A stretch of DNA of 64,000 nucleotides from Nonomuraea roseoviolacea subsp. carminata (GCF_024172185.1 NZ_JAMZEC010000001.1:2108001-2172000), one strand, 5' to 3'. Shown: positions 1 through 9,499, counted from the first letter of the stretch. The notes: generated from the sequence alone by a model not told the origin. Made by a program: numbers and translations.

Positions 1-578
1 CCTTCGCCCACTCCTGCAACACCACGTTCGGCGCGATGAGCGTGGACCGGCTCGGCGCCGACCGGCTCGCCGGGGTGGCCGCCAGCTTCGGCTTCGGCGC
101 GGCGATCACGCCGGGCGTGCCGGCCGTGAAGGCGGAGTTCCCGGCGCCGAAGGACGACACGGACCTCGCCTCCGCCTCCATCGGGCAGGGCCGGGTGCTG
201 GCCAGCCCGCTGAACATGGCCTCCGTGGCCGCGGCCATCGCCGCCGGCGCCTGGTGGCCGCCCCGGCTGGTGCCGGAGGAGCGGATGCCGGACCACACGC
301 TCCGGCCGCGCCCCCTGGAGAAGAACGTGGTGCGGGCGCTGCGCGACCTCATGCCGGCCGTCGTCACCGACGGCACGGCCCAGGCCGTCAGCTTCCCGGA
401 GGGTACGGCGGGCAAGACCGGCACGGCGGAGTACGGGTCGGGCAAGGAGCCGCCCGCGCACTCGTGGTTCGTCGGCTACCGGGGCGACCTGGCCTTCGCG
501 GTGATCGTCGAGGGCGGCGGGGCCGGCTCGGCCGTCGCGGCCCCGGTCGCGGCCCGCTTCCTCAAGGCGCTCGCCTGA
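1..578 (+). CDS. Penicillin-binding protein transpeptidase domain (C-terminal fragment)
   Basis: The coding frame is open from the window edge (first full codon at base 3), so this is the 3' end of a longer gene. The product is the end of a penicillin-binding transpeptidase, which cross-links peptidoglycan outside the membrane. Seen: an SCN triad (the SxN motif) at the very start, then GQGRVLASPLNMA typical of class B PBPs, and the KTG triad in AGKTGTAEYG about 60 residues from the end. The SxxK nucleophile lies upstream of the window. A TGA stop ends it 33 bp before the convergent HAD gene. The subclass (PbpA/FtsI-like or MecA_N type) cannot be decided from this fragment. Confidence 0.9.
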   Translation, partial: FAHSCNTTFGAMSVDRLGADRLAGVAASFGFGAAITPGVPAVKAEFPAPKDDTDLASASIGQGRVLASPLNMASVAAAIAAGAWWPPRLVPEERMPDHTLRPRPLEKNVVRALRDLMPAVVTDGTAQAVSFPEGTAGKTGTAEYGSGKEPPAHSWFVGYRGDLAFAVIVEGGGAGSAVAAPVAARFLKALA

Positions 579-611
579 CGGGCGCCCGGCCGCGCCGTGG
601 ATGGTCCGGGG

Positions 612-1304
612 TCAGGCCGGGGTGGTGAGGCGGGCGACGGCGGCCACCACCTCGGCGGCGTCGGACAGGTCGGGCAGCACGACGTCGGCCCCCGCCTCGC
701 GCAGCTCGCCCGCGGTCGAGCGGCCCGACGCCACCGCGATCATCGCCGCGCCGCCGATGCGGGCGGCCTGGACGTCACGGGCCGAGTCGCCGATGACCAC
801 GGTGTTGGCCGCCGTGAACGGCGTGCCGAGCCGCTGCCCGGCCCGCCCCTGCGCGACCTGGAGCAGCGTCGCCTTGGGGTAGGCCTCCTCGCCGTAGCCG
901 CCGAGCTCGAAGTCGATGTGCTTGTCCAGCCCGAACGCCTTGAGCTTGAGGACGGCGTTGCCCTTGACGGTGCCGGTCAGCACCGACTGGACCACGCCGT
1001 CGAGCCGGGCCACGGCCTTGAGCGCGGCCTTGGCGCCGGGCATCGCCCGGCCCTCCCGCGGCAGCCTGCCGCGCCGGTCGGCGAAGGCCGCGGCCAGCGC
1101 GTCGAGGAACTTGGGCAGGTGGGCGTCCTCGGCCACGACGCCGTTGAGGGCGAGGGTCTCGAAGACGATCTCGGAGTCGGGGCGGCCCAGCGCCGGGGCC
1201 AGCTTGACCAGCGGGCGGCCGGTCACGGCGCGGAACGCCTCGGCGTAGGCGTCACGGGTGACGATGGCCACGTCGACCAGGGTCAGGTCGATGTTCCAGA
1301 GCAC
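612..1304 (-). CDS. HAD-like protein with Asn in place of the nucleophile Asp
   Basis: About 230 residues with the layout of a HAD-superfamily phosphatase: motif I at the N-terminus, a helical cap, a Lys in YPKATLL (motif III) and VIGDSARDVQ (motif IV). Motif I reads VLWNIDLTLVD, so the usual first Asp, the phosphoryl-accepting nucleophile, is Asn; the second Asp and Thr remain. Ordinary HAD phosphatase chemistry should therefore be lost or altered, although the fold and Mg-site residues persist. The GTG at 1304 is the first standard start, but a perfect AGGAGG at 1322-1327 sits 5 nt before an in-frame ATC at 1316, giving (M)NRLVLWNID. Initiation at that ATC is possible. It is one of three HAD genes in 3.3 kb, all on the minus strand. 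Confidence 0.75.
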   Translation of the reverse strand: MLWNIDLTLVDVAIVTRDAYAEAFRAVTGRPLVKLAPALGRPDSEIVFETLALNGVVAEDAHLPKFLDALAAAFADRRGRLPREGRAMPGAKAALKAVARLDGVVQSVLTGTVKGNAVLKLKAFGLDKHIDFELGGYGEEAYPKATLLQVAQGRAGQRLGTPFTAANTVVIGDSARDVQAARIGGAAMIAVASGRSTAGELREAGADVVLPDLSDAAEVVAAVARLTTPA

Positions 1305-1384
1305 TAGGCGGTTGATGGCGGCCTCCTGGGGGGACCCTGCAAGCGTAGGGCCAACGGGGTGGCCTCTGTCAGGGGTGGCCGCCG

Positions 1385-2011
1385 TCAGATGTGGTCGACG
1401 GCCTCGGCCAGCGTGTCGACGACCGGCAGGCCCGTGGCCTCCAGCTCGGCCCGCGAGGTCATGCCGCCCGTATAGAGCACGGCCCGCGCGCCCACGTGGC
1501 GGGCGGCGATGCCGTCGTCGACGCTGTCGCCGATCACCAGCACCTGCCCGGGCTCGACGTCGAGCGCCTGGATGTGGGCGGCCATGTGCGCGGCCTTCTC
1601 GCCGCCGGTGGCCCCGACCAGCCCGTCGACCCGGTTGAAGTGGCCGGTGATGCCGAACGACTCGATGATCGTCAGGAGATGGGAGTGGGGGGCCATCGAG
1701 CACAGCGACTGCGTGCCCGTCCAGCCCGCCAGCGTGGCCAGCGCGTCCTCGGCCAGGCCGCACACCGCGCTCAGCCGGAAGTAGTGCTCGTGGAAGCCCG
1801 CGTCGAGCGTCTCCCACTCGCCCTCGTTCAGCGGACGGCCGAGCAGCCGCTCGTAGGCCAGCCAGATGGGGCGGGTGTAGACGGCGCGGAAGCCGTCGGC
1901 CGTGAGGGGGGCCAGCTCGTAGGCCCTGAAGACCTCGTTGGTGGCTCCGACGACGGCGTCGATGTCGTGGAAGAGGGTGCCGTTCCAGTCCCAGATGATG
2001 TGTTTCGTCAT
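1385..2011 (-). CDS. HAD-family hydrolase (phosphoglycolate-phosphatase-like)
   Basis: A 208-residue HAD hydrolase, probably a cytoplasmic small-molecule phosphatase of unknown substrate. Seen: motif I IIWDWNGTLFHD at residues 4-15 with both Asp residues intact, a helical C1-type cap, a conserved Ser/His stretch (SMAPHSHL), Lys in GGEKAAH, and motif IV VIGDSVDDG. I chose the ATG at 2011 because motif I then begins at residue 4 as in the family; the frame is open upstream to 2071 but that extension looks unconserved. It lies 80 bp upstream of the Asn-type HAD gene on the same strand. Confidence 0.85.
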   Translation of the reverse strand: MTKHIIWDWNGTLFHDIDAVVGATNEVFRAYELAPLTADGFRAVYTRPIWLAYERLLGRPLNEGEWETLDAGFHEHYFRLSAVCGLAEDALATLAGWTGTQSLCSMAPHSHLLTIIESFGITGHFNRVDGLVGATGGEKAAHMAAHIQALDVEPGQVLVIGDSVDDGIAARHVGARAVLYTGGMTSRAELEATGLPVVDTLAEAVDHI

Positions 2012-2102
2012 GACAGGCTTCAGGGTAGCCGGGCCCTGCGACAGAACGGTGAACGGACCGCCGCGGCGCACGGGGCCGCGGCGGTAGTCCGTGCGAGCGG
2101 AA

Positions 2103-2558
2103 TTACTTGCAGGCCTGGCCGGTTCCGCCGGAACCGCGCTGGCCGCCCATGCCGCTGCCCCACTTCACGCTGGCGCTGCCCCAGGCGCAGATGTTGTTGC
2201 CGTTGACCATGTTGCCCCAGTGGCGGCCGCCGTTGCCCTTCTTGAACTGGAAGGTGTCGACGGTGCCCCTGGCGTTCTGGACGGTGATCGAGCCGTAGCC
2301 GGCGGTGATCGTGTTGATCTCGATCCAGTTGGTCTTGCACGAGAACGAGTACATCAGCTTGATCGTGCCGATCTTGCCCTCAAGCTGGCTGTTGATGTTC
2401 GCGGTGCGCACCGCGCGGGCCGAGTTGCCACAGCCGGTCTGGTACGGGTCCTTGTGGTCGTATCCGCGGGCCTGGGCCGTGGCGGCCTGGGCGGGCGACA
2501 TGACGACCAGGGCCGCGGCCACCGCGCCGACGGCGGTCACGACTGCTCGGAGCTTCAC
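2103..2558 (-). CDS. Secreted DUF2690-family protein
   Basis: A 151-residue exported protein. A Sec signal peptide is visible (positive start, hydrophobic core, cleavage after SPAQA near residue 25). The mature part opens with GYDHKDPYQTGCG and contains four Cys (GCGNS, FSCKT, NICAW, GQACK), which could form two disulfides outside the cell. The pattern matches DUF2690, a family of small secreted actinobacterial proteins without an established function. Start is GTG, preceded by AGAAGGAG with a 9-nt spacer. Cell-surface interaction is only a guess. Confidence 0.75.
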   Translation of the reverse strand: MKLRAVVTAVGAVAAALVVMSPAQAATAQARGYDHKDPYQTGCGNSARAVRTANINSQLEGKIGTIKLMYSFSCKTNWIEINTITAGYGSITVQNARGTVDTFQFKKGNGGRHWGNMVNGNNICAWGSASVKWGSGMGGQRGSGGTGQACK

Positions 2559-2599
2559 GAGAACCGACTCCTTCTGTAGGGGACGTGGTCCGGCCTGAG

Positions 2600-2630
2600 A
2601 TCCTAGCGACCTTGGTCAAGAAAAGGTCAA
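2600..2630 (-). promoter_or_regulatory. Possible promoter of the DUF2690 gene
   Basis: On the minus strand a TAGGAT hexamer (2600-2605) could be a -10 element. Upstream are two copies of TTGACC (2614-2619 and 2625-2630). Spacings of 8 and 19 bp are not ideal, so this is tentative; the duplicated TTGACC may be an activator half-site pair instead. Confidence 0.3.
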
Positions 2631-2658
2631 GGACCCTTACTCCCGATTTAACACGGCC

Positions 2659-3216
2659 CTAATGATCGCCATGCAGAAGATGCGGAATCTCCTGCGTCGC
2701 GTACCACATGAGCTCGTGCGCCTCGGCGCCGTCCACGGTGAAGCGGGCGTCGTCGTCGCCCGCGTCGGAGGCGGGCAGCGCGGCGACGGCCGCCCCGACG
2801 TCGGGCACGGCGTACAGGTCGTCCACGTGCACCGCCGCGACCTTCGTCATCGGCACCGGCCGCGACAGGCGTACCGTCGCCCGCTCCTCCAGGCCGGCGC
2901 CGGCCGTCAGCGTGCCGTCGGGCACCTCGGCGGCCACGACCACGCGCCGGGGCACCCACACGGAGCCGTCCTCGTCCTTGACCGGCTCCGTGCCCTGCCC
3001 CGAGCCCCCGGCGGGGCGCTCGGCGGCCAGCAGCCGCAGGGAGGCGCGGGCGGCCTCGGTGAGCGCGACGTACTCGAGCTCCTCGGTGTCGCCCGAGGCG
3101 TACCACTCGGTCAGCGCGGGCGTCACCGCGTAACCGGTCAGCGGGGCCGGGCCGAGCTCGCCCGCCTCCACCGCGCGGGCGAGGGCGGACAGCGTGCACG
3201 GCAGGTAGACGCGCAT
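2659..3216 (-). CDS. DUF6912-like conserved hypothetical protein
   Basis: A 185-residue soluble, acidic protein without signal peptide or membrane segment. The start (MRVYLPCTLSALARAV) and the AVTPALTEWYASGD segment resemble the actinobacterial DUF6912 family, which has no known function. The middle holds a VPRRVVVAAEV strand and the end an alternating acidic stretch. It is followed at 30 bp by the HAD-IA gene on the same strand. No catalytic motif is recognisable. The family assignment is from memory of the N-terminal pattern. Confidence 0.7.
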   Translation of the reverse strand: MRVYLPCTLSALARAVEAGELGPAPLTGYAVTPALTEWYASGDTEELEYVALTEAARASLRLLAAERPAGGSGQGTEPVKDEDGSVWVPRRVVVAAEVPDGTLTAGAGLEERATVRLSRPVPMTKVAAVHVDDLYAVPDVGAAVAALPASDAGDDDARFTVDGAEAHELMWYATQEIPHLLHGDH

Positions 3217-3246
3217 CAGAAACCTTTCACAACGTGCGGAGGACCA

Positions 3247-3903
3247 TCATGCCGGTCGGAGGGGGATCTGGAGCAGCGACTCGAGCTGCGCGATGGTCGT
3301 CTCGGCGTCGCGGTGGTGGATGCCGTGGATGCCCAGGGCACGGGCCGCGGCGATGTTGGCCTCGAAGTCGTCGATGAACACGCACGACTCGCCCGGCAGC
3401 GCCAGCAGGCCGAGGGCGTGCCGGAAGATGCGCGGCTCCGGCTTGCGCATGCCGACCTCGCCGGAGATGACCACCGCGTCGAACAGCTCGTCCCAGCCGT
3501 CGCGCGGGTAGGCGTTGGACCACGAGTTGGACAGCAGGCACGTGCGCAGCCCGTGGCCTCTGACCGCGCGCAGCATGTCGTGCATGGCCTCGACCCGCTC
3601 GAAGCCGGCGAACATCCGCTCCAGCAGGCCCTCCGCCTCCGGCGGCACCCCGTCGAGGGTCAGCAGGCGGGCGGCCAGGTCGCGCTCGAAGACCGAGCCG
3701 TCGAGCTCGCCGCGCTCCAGCGCGTGGACCACCGTCTCCTGCGCGCCGTCCGCCGCGCCGTCGTACGCCTGGCGGACCAGCTCGCTCATCACCGCGTGGT
3801 AGTGGTCGTGGTCGATGCGGTCGGCCACGATCCACCTGGCGATGGAGTCGGACAGGCTGGTGGTCAGCACGCCGCCCCAGTCGATGAGAACCCCGGCTAC
3901 CAC
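3247..3903 (-). CDS. HAD-IA family hydrolase
   Basis: A 218-residue HAD protein of the YihX / epoxide-hydrolase N-terminal type. Motif I is VLIDWGGVLTT near residue 5, with the nucleophile Asp retained and the usual second Asp replaced by Gly, as in that subgroup. Other motifs are LLSNSW (motif II), Lys in MRKPEPRIF (motif III) and FIDDFEANI (motif IV). It probably dephosphorylates a small sugar phosphate or nucleotide. Start is the ATG at 3903; the gene ends 30 bp from the neighbouring DUF6912-like gene and may be co-transcribed with it. Confidence 0.85.
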   Translation of the reverse strand: MVAGVLIDWGGVLTTSLSDSIARWIVADRIDHDHYHAVMSELVRQAYDGAADGAQETVVHALERGELDGSVFERDLAARLLTLDGVPPEAEGLLERMFAGFERVEAMHDMLRAVRGHGLRTCLLSNSWSNAYPRDGWDELFDAVVISGEVGMRKPEPRIFRHALGLLALPGESCVFIDDFEANIAAARALGIHGIHHRDAETTIAQLESLLQIPLRPA

Positions 3904-3955
3904 ACCGCCTCCTCGGACAGGTCAGGCTCCAAGCCTAGAGCGTCGCGCGGGGAGG

Positions 3956-5305
<1,350 letters not shown>

Positions 5306-5419
5306 GCCCTCCACCGTATCCAGGCGGCGGCACCCCTGAAGCCCGATCCCGCCCCGTCCCGGGGTCTCCCCCGGTGTCCGATCGCGGCCACCCCCGGCCG
5401 CCCGCGGAGGTGCGGGCGC

Positions 5420-7159
5420 TCAGAGGCCCAGGCGATCCAGGGCGGGAAGGCAGGCACGGGCGGCGGCGCGGGCCTCTCCCGGGCCGGCGGCCGAGCGGGC
5501 CGCCTCGGCCGCCTCGCGGCACTGCTCCAGCGTGTGCTCGCCCAGCCCGGCCCGTACGGCCGGCAGCGCCGCCGCCGCCATCGACAGCGACGTGACCCCG
5601 AGCCCCACGAGCACGCAGGCCAGCGCCGGATCGGCCGCCGCCTCGCCGCAGACCCCGCACGGCCGGGCCGTCTCGGACGCCCCGGCCGCCGCCAGGCGCA
5701 CGAGGTCGAGCAGGGCGGGCTGCCACGGGTCCTGGAGGTCGCCGAGCGTGCCGAGCTCCCGGTCGGCGGCGAACGCGTACTGCGCCAGATCGTTGGTGCC
5801 GATCGACAGGAAGTCCACCTCGGCGGCCAGGCTCGCGGCCCGCAGCGCCGCCGCCGGCACCTCCACCATCACCCCGGCCCGGGCCAGGCCCCTGGCCCGG
5901 CACGCCCGCGCGAACCACGCCGCCTCCTCGGCCGTCGCCACCATGGGCGCCATGACCTGGAGCTCGGCCGTCTCGGACGCGGCCGCCCGCGCCAGGGCGC
6001 CGAGCTGGGCGTCGAGGACGTCCTCGAAGCGCCGCAGCAGCCGCAGGCCGCGCTCGCCCAGCGCCGGGTTCGGCTCCGCGCCGGGCGGCGGCAGGAAGGC
6101 CAGCGGCTTGTCGGCTCCGGCGTCGAGCGCGCGCACCACGACCGTGCGGCCGGGGAAGGCGGCCAGCGCCGCCCGGTAGGCCCGCTCCTGCTCCTCGGCC
6201 GCCGGCGCGTGCCTCCTGCCCAGGAAGAGGAACTCGGTCCGGTAGAGGCCGACGCCCTCCGCCCCGTGGCGCAGCGCGGCGTCGAGGTCCTGGGGGCCGC
6301 CGATGTTGGCCAGCAGCGGCACGGGGTGGCCGTCGCGGGTCGCGCCGCTCTCACCCGCCCGGGCCAGCGCCGCGCGCCGGGCCCCCTCGACGCCCGCCAC
6401 CCGGGCCAGCTCCTCGGCCGGCGGATCCGGCCGTACCTCTCCGGAGGAGCCGTCGACCAGCACGGTGGTGCCGGGCGGGATGGCGGTCGCGCCGGCGCAG
6501 CCGACGACGGCGGGCACGCCCATCGCGCGGGCGAGGATCGCGGTGTGACTGGTCGGGCCGCCCCGCTCCGTGACGAACGCGGCGACCACGTCCCGCGACA
6601 GCAGCGCGGTGTCCGCGGGGGCCAGGTCGCGCGCGACCAGCACGTACGGCCGGGGCGCGCCGCCGGGCTCGGCGGGCGGCGCGGGCTCGGCCGGGACGCC
6701 CGGCAAGGGGTGGCCGGTGAGCACGGCGATGGCCCGGTCACGGACGTCGTCGAGGTCCGCGACCCGCTCTGCCAGGTACCCGCCCGCGCCCGCGAGCACG
6801 TCGCGGTACTTCGCGAAGGCGGAGAAGACCGCCCGCGGCGCGGCGACCCCCTCGTCCACGAGCGCCTCCACCCCCACGGCCAGACCGGGGTCGGTGGCCA
6901 TGAGCGCCTGCGCCCGCAGGATGTTGGCCCCCTCGCGGCCCGCGCCGCCGGAGGCATGGTCGTCCGGCCGGTCGAGCCGCGCCGCGCGGGCCTCCAGCTC
7001 GCCCGCCACCTGGCGCAGCGCCGCCAGGGCGCGTTCCTTCTCGGCGTCCGCGTCGCCCGTGTGGGCGGAGTCCTCGGGGGGTTCGGGAACGGATGCCGTC
7101 AGGATGTACGCGGGGCCGTGTCCGGCGCCCGGGCTCACCCCCGCCCCCGTCAGCGTCAC
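5420..7159 (-). CDS. ptsI: PTS enzyme I (phosphoenolpyruvate-protein phosphotransferase)
   Basis: A 579-residue EI, the soluble kinase that takes phosphate from PEP and passes it to HPr. Seen: the swivelling His domain with GGPTSHTAILAR (active His205), the linker, and the PEP-binding barrel with VGLYRTEFLF, the SIGTNDLAQYAFAADR loop and the C-terminal active-site segment CGVCGEAA. Its ATG overlaps the HPr stop (ATGA), so translation is coupled. Length is normal for EI. It is the distal PTS gene of the minus-strand operon. Confidence 0.95.
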   Translation of the reverse strand: MTLTGAGVSPGAGHGPAYILTASVPEPPEDSAHTGDADAEKERALAALRQVAGELEARAARLDRPDDHASGGAGREGANILRAQALMATDPGLAVGVEALVDEGVAAPRAVFSAFAKYRDVLAGAGGYLAERVADLDDVRDRAIAVLTGHPLPGVPAEPAPPAEPGGAPRPYVLVARDLAPADTALLSRDVVAAFVTERGGPTSHTAILARAMGVPAVVGCAGATAIPPGTTVLVDGSSGEVRPDPPAEELARVAGVEGARRAALARAGESGATRDGHPVPLLANIGGPQDLDAALRHGAEGVGLYRTEFLFLGRRHAPAAEEQERAYRAALAAFPGRTVVVRALDAGADKPLAFLPPPGAEPNPALGERGLRLLRRFEDVLDAQLGALARAAASETAELQVMAPMVATAEEAAWFARACRARGLARAGVMVEVPAAALRAASLAAEVDFLSIGTNDLAQYAFAADRELGTLGDLQDPWQPALLDLVRLAAAGASETARPCGVCGEAAADPALACVLVGLGVTSLSMAAAALPAVRAGLGEHTLEQCREAAEAARSAAGPGEARAAARACLPALDRLGL

Positions 7160-7413
7160 GGCGATCCGGCGATGCTCGCGAGCTCGTCGAGGACCGCCTC
7201 GGCGCCGTCGCCCTCGGCCTTGATCACGACCATCTCGTCCTGCTGCACGTCGAGCGCGAGGATCTGCAGGATGCTCTTGGCGTTGACCGGGTCGCGGCCC
7301 GGCTTGGCGATCCAGACGTCCATCGGCGCCTTGGCCGCCGCCCGTACGAACGTGGCCGCCGGTCTGGCGTGCAGCCCGACGTCCGCGACCACGGTGACCT
7401 TGCGTTCAGGCAT
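7156..7413 (-). CDS. ptsH: PTS phosphocarrier protein HPr
   Basis: 85 residues with the HPr fold signature: active His15 in GLHARPAATFV and the NAKSILQILAL helix, with Ser47 near the classical regulatory Ser46. HPr carries phosphate from EI to the IIA proteins. The ATG at 7413 has AAGGAGGA 8 nt upstream. The frame is open further upstream, but that stretch is 29-bp repeat DNA and not HPr-like. ATGA overlap with ptsI downstream. Confidence 0.95.
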   Translation of the reverse strand: MPERKVTVVADVGLHARPAATFVRAAAKAPMDVWIAKPGRDPVNAKSILQILALDVQQDEMVVIKAEGDGAEAVLDELASIAGSP

Positions 7414-7453
7414 GGGTCTTCTTCCTCCTTCGCCGGTCCGGACCACGCCGGAC

Positions 7454-7540
7454 CCGTCTGCCGTCCCGGCCTGGTGCCGGGGCCGTCTGCCGTCCCGGCG
7501 GAGCGCCGGGCCCTTCTGCCGTCCCGGTGGAGTGCCGGGT
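7454..7540. repeat. Three tandem 29-bp hairpin units between crr and ptsH
   Basis: Units begin at 7454, 7483 and 7512, each starting CCGTCTGCCGTCCCGG (third copy CCTTCTG) and ending in a GCCGGG-type arm. Each unit can fold into a short hairpin; the middle one is CCCGGCG-GAG-CGCCGGG with a 7-bp stem. The array lies in the crr-ptsH intergenic part of the operon, so the transcript would carry it just before the HPr ribosome-binding site. A role in mRNA processing or differential expression is inference. Confidence 0.85.
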
Positions 7541-7584
7541 CTCGTACCATCATCGGCGTCGGCGCGGCGCCGGAGCCACACGGG

Positions 7585-8031
7585 TCAGAGCCAACGGAAC
7601 AACTCCTCCCCTGCCCGCACGCTTCCCGGTGCCACACCGCTGACCGCGGCGGCGTCCGCGTCGAGCGCGACCACGGCGCAGACCGGCGACCGGCCGCCCG
7701 CCTCGATCGCGGCCGGGTCCCAGGCGACGACGGGCTGACCGGCGCCGACCCGGTCGCCCTCCGCCGCGAGCAACTCGAAGCCCTCGCCCTTGAGCTGCAC
7801 GGTGTCGATGCCGAGGTGAACCAGCACACCTCTGCCGTCGTCCCCGACGATCACATAAGCATGCGGATGCAGTTTCATGATTTTTCCGGCGATGGGGGCC
7901 ACGGCCTCGCCGGGCTCCCGCAGCGGGTCGATCGCCGCTCCGGGGCCCACCATCCCCGCGGAGAACACCGGATCGGGCACGGCCGCCAGCGCCACTGCCG
8001 CCCCCTCGACGGGGGCGAGAACAGTCGTCAT
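7585..8031 (-). CDS. crr: PTS glucose-type IIA component
   Basis: 148 residues matching the IIA-Glc/Crr beta-sandwich. The two conserved His are visible: His57 in KLHPHAYVIV and the phosphorylated His72 in GVLVHLGIDTVQL. It accepts phosphate from HPr and passes it to the IIB Cys. It lies 11 bp after the IIB gene on the same strand and upstream of the repeat array and ptsH. In actinomycete GlcNAc systems a crr-type IIA serves the NagE/NagF permease, so GlcNAc is the likely cargo. Confidence 0.93.
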   Translation of the reverse strand: MTTVLAPVEGAAVALAAVPDPVFSAGMVGPGAAIDPLREPGEAVAPIAGKIMKLHPHAYVIVGDDGRGVLVHLGIDTVQLKGEGFELLAAEGDRVGAGQPVVAWDPAAIEAGGRSPVCAVVALDADAAAVSGVAPGSVRAGEELFRWL

Positions 8032-8042
8032 GGTCTCGCCCT

Positions 8043-8279
8043 CTAGCCGATGAGGTCCTCGATGTCGCTGGCGATCGTGTCGGCGTCCGGACCCACGACG
8101 ACCTGAACGACGTTGCCGGCGGCCATCACGCCATGGGCGCCGGCCGCGTACAGGGCGTCACGGTCGATCTTGGACACGTCACGCACCTCGGTCCGCAGCC
8201 GGGTGATGCAGGGCTCGATGTCGATGATGTTGCCGGCACCGCCGAGCCCGGCGATGATCGCGCTCGCATCCGCCGCCAT
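8043..8279 (-). CDS. PTS IIB component, GlcNAc/glucose type (NagF-like)
   Basis: A stand-alone 78-residue IIB domain. Cys24 in IEPCITRLRTEV is the phosphorylation site, followed by the DVSKIDRDALYAAGAHGVM segment typical of glucose-family IIB. It hands phosphate to sugar entering through IIC. In streptomycetes IIB (NagF) and IIC (NagE) are also separate polypeptides. Here IIB is in the minus-strand operon and IIC in the divergent plus-strand unit. ATG start with GGAGG 9-10 nt upstream. Confidence 0.93.
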   Translation of the reverse strand: MAADASAIIAGLGGAGNIIDIEPCITRLRTEVRDVSKIDRDALYAAGAHGVMAAGNVVQVVVGPDADTIASDIEDLIG

Positions 8280-8346
8280 CCGTCCTCCTCCTCACTGTCC
8301 GACCAGAGTAGACGGCCGTCCGGCCACGCTGGACGAACGCGCGCGA

Positions 8347-9381
8347 TCAGTCGGTCTGCGTCACCTTGTTCAGGCCGCGCGGGGCGTCGGGGTCCACGCC
8401 GAGCCGCCGGGCCAGGGCCTCGGTCAGGAGCTGGCCGGGGACGATCAGGCCCATCGGCGCGACCCACTCGGGCAGGTCGGGGCCGTTGAGGGCGGCCGTG
8501 CCCGCCCCGGCGAGGGCAGCGCCGCCGCCGATCGTGAACGCGGGCGCGCCCGCCGCGACGACCCGCTCGGCCAGGGCGACCGTGCCGGGCAGCGTGGGGC
8601 TGTTCTCGGCGGCGAGCAGCAGCGCCGGGGTCTCGGCGTCCACGACCGCGATCGGGCCGTGCAGCAGGTCGGCGTACGACAGGCCCATGGCGTGCAGGTA
8701 GCACGCCTCCTTGAGCTTCAGCGCGGTCTCCAGCGCGGTGGAGAAGGCCAGGCCGCGGGCCGAGACGACCGCGCCGGGCTTGTCGGCCAGGCCCTCGACC
8801 ACGGCGTCCAGGTCGCCCGGCGCGTCGATGAGCTTCTCGACCGCGTCCGGCACCCGCTGGAGGTCCTGCTCGTCCACCTCGGCGCCGAGGCCGAGCGCGA
8901 GCACCGCCAGCGCGGCGAGCTGGGTGGTGTAGGTCTTGGTGGCCGGCACGGCCTTCTCCTCGCCGGCCAGCGTGCACAGCGCCAGGTCGGCGGCCTGCGC
9001 GAGGGGGCTGTCGGGGCCGCCGTTGGTGACGCCGACGGTCTTCGCCCCGCAGTCGCGCGCCCAGGCCAGCGTCTCGACGATCTCCTCCGTACGGCCGGAC
9101 TGGGAGATCGCCACGGCCAGGACGCCGTCCAGGTCGAGCTTGCGCCGGTAGGTCGTCGCGATGGACGGCGCGGCGAGCGCGGACAGCCGCCCCGCGCGCG
9201 ACTCGATGAGGTAGCGGCCGTAGACTGCGGCGTTGTCCGACGTGCCGCGGGCGATGAACAGCAGCTGGCGGGTCCGCTCGCCCAGCGCCCGCACCTCGTC
9301 CACGCGGGGGAGCAGCGCGTCGAGTGTGGCCCTCAGCGCCGCGGGTTGCTCGGCGATCTCGCTGCGCATTCTGCTGGTCAT
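8347..9381 (-). CDS. SIS-domain sugar-phosphate isomerase/deaminase (NagB-II-like)
   Basis: 344 residues with two SIS domains and no glutaminase domain. Seen: MRSEIAEQP at the start, FIARGTSDNAA (first SIS phosphate loop), ISQSGRTEEIVE, and YADLLHGPIAVVD in the second domain, as in GlmS-isomerase and AgaS/NagB-II proteins. The likely reaction is deamination/isomerisation of glucosamine-6-phosphate to fructose-6-phosphate. It is the first gene of the minus-strand PTS operon and its start lies 51 bp from the DasR-type palindrome. An AgaS-like ketose/aldose isomerase remains possible. Confidence 0.85.
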   Translation of the reverse strand: MTSRMRSEIAEQPAALRATLDALLPRVDEVRALGERTRQLLFIARGTSDNAAVYGRYLIESRAGRLSALAAPSIATTYRRKLDLDGVLAVAISQSGRTEEIVETLAWARDCGAKTVGVTNGGPDSPLAQAADLALCTLAGEEKAVPATKTYTTQLAALAVLALGLGAEVDEQDLQRVPDAVEKLIDAPGDLDAVVEGLADKPGAVVSARGLAFSTALETALKLKEACYLHAMGLSYADLLHGPIAVVDAETPALLLAAENSPTLPGTVALAERVVAAGAPAFTIGGGAALAGAGTAALNGPDLPEWVAPMGLIVPGQLLTEALARRLGVDPDAPRGLNKVTQTD

Positions 9382-9431
9382 CTCACGCTCGCAATCGTTA
9401 CCGTTCGGACTTGACCCTGTTTTGCGACATG

Positions 9432-9453
9432 TGGTCTAGTCCGGACTAGACCA
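9432..9453. promoter_or_regulatory. 22-bp perfect palindrome, probable double DasR operator (dre)
   Basis: Arms TGGTCTAGTCC and GGACTAGACCA are exact reverse complements and lie between the divergent SIS and dasR-like genes. The published dre core is TGGTCTAGACCA; each strand here contains a 12-mer matching it at 10 of 12 positions (TGGTCTAGTCCG and its complement), so two dre sites appear to overlap head to head. It is placed to control both the catabolic/PTS operon and the regulator-permease unit. Confidence 0.85.
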
Positions 9454-9499
9454 GTACGAACCATAGCCCATTGCCCAGGTCAGATCGAGGGGAGGATCC

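Noticed and set aside
7454..7540. Possible CRISPR-like array (29-bp units)
   Set aside because: The units are contiguous with no unique spacers and no cas genes nearby; it is a simple tandem repeat with hairpins.
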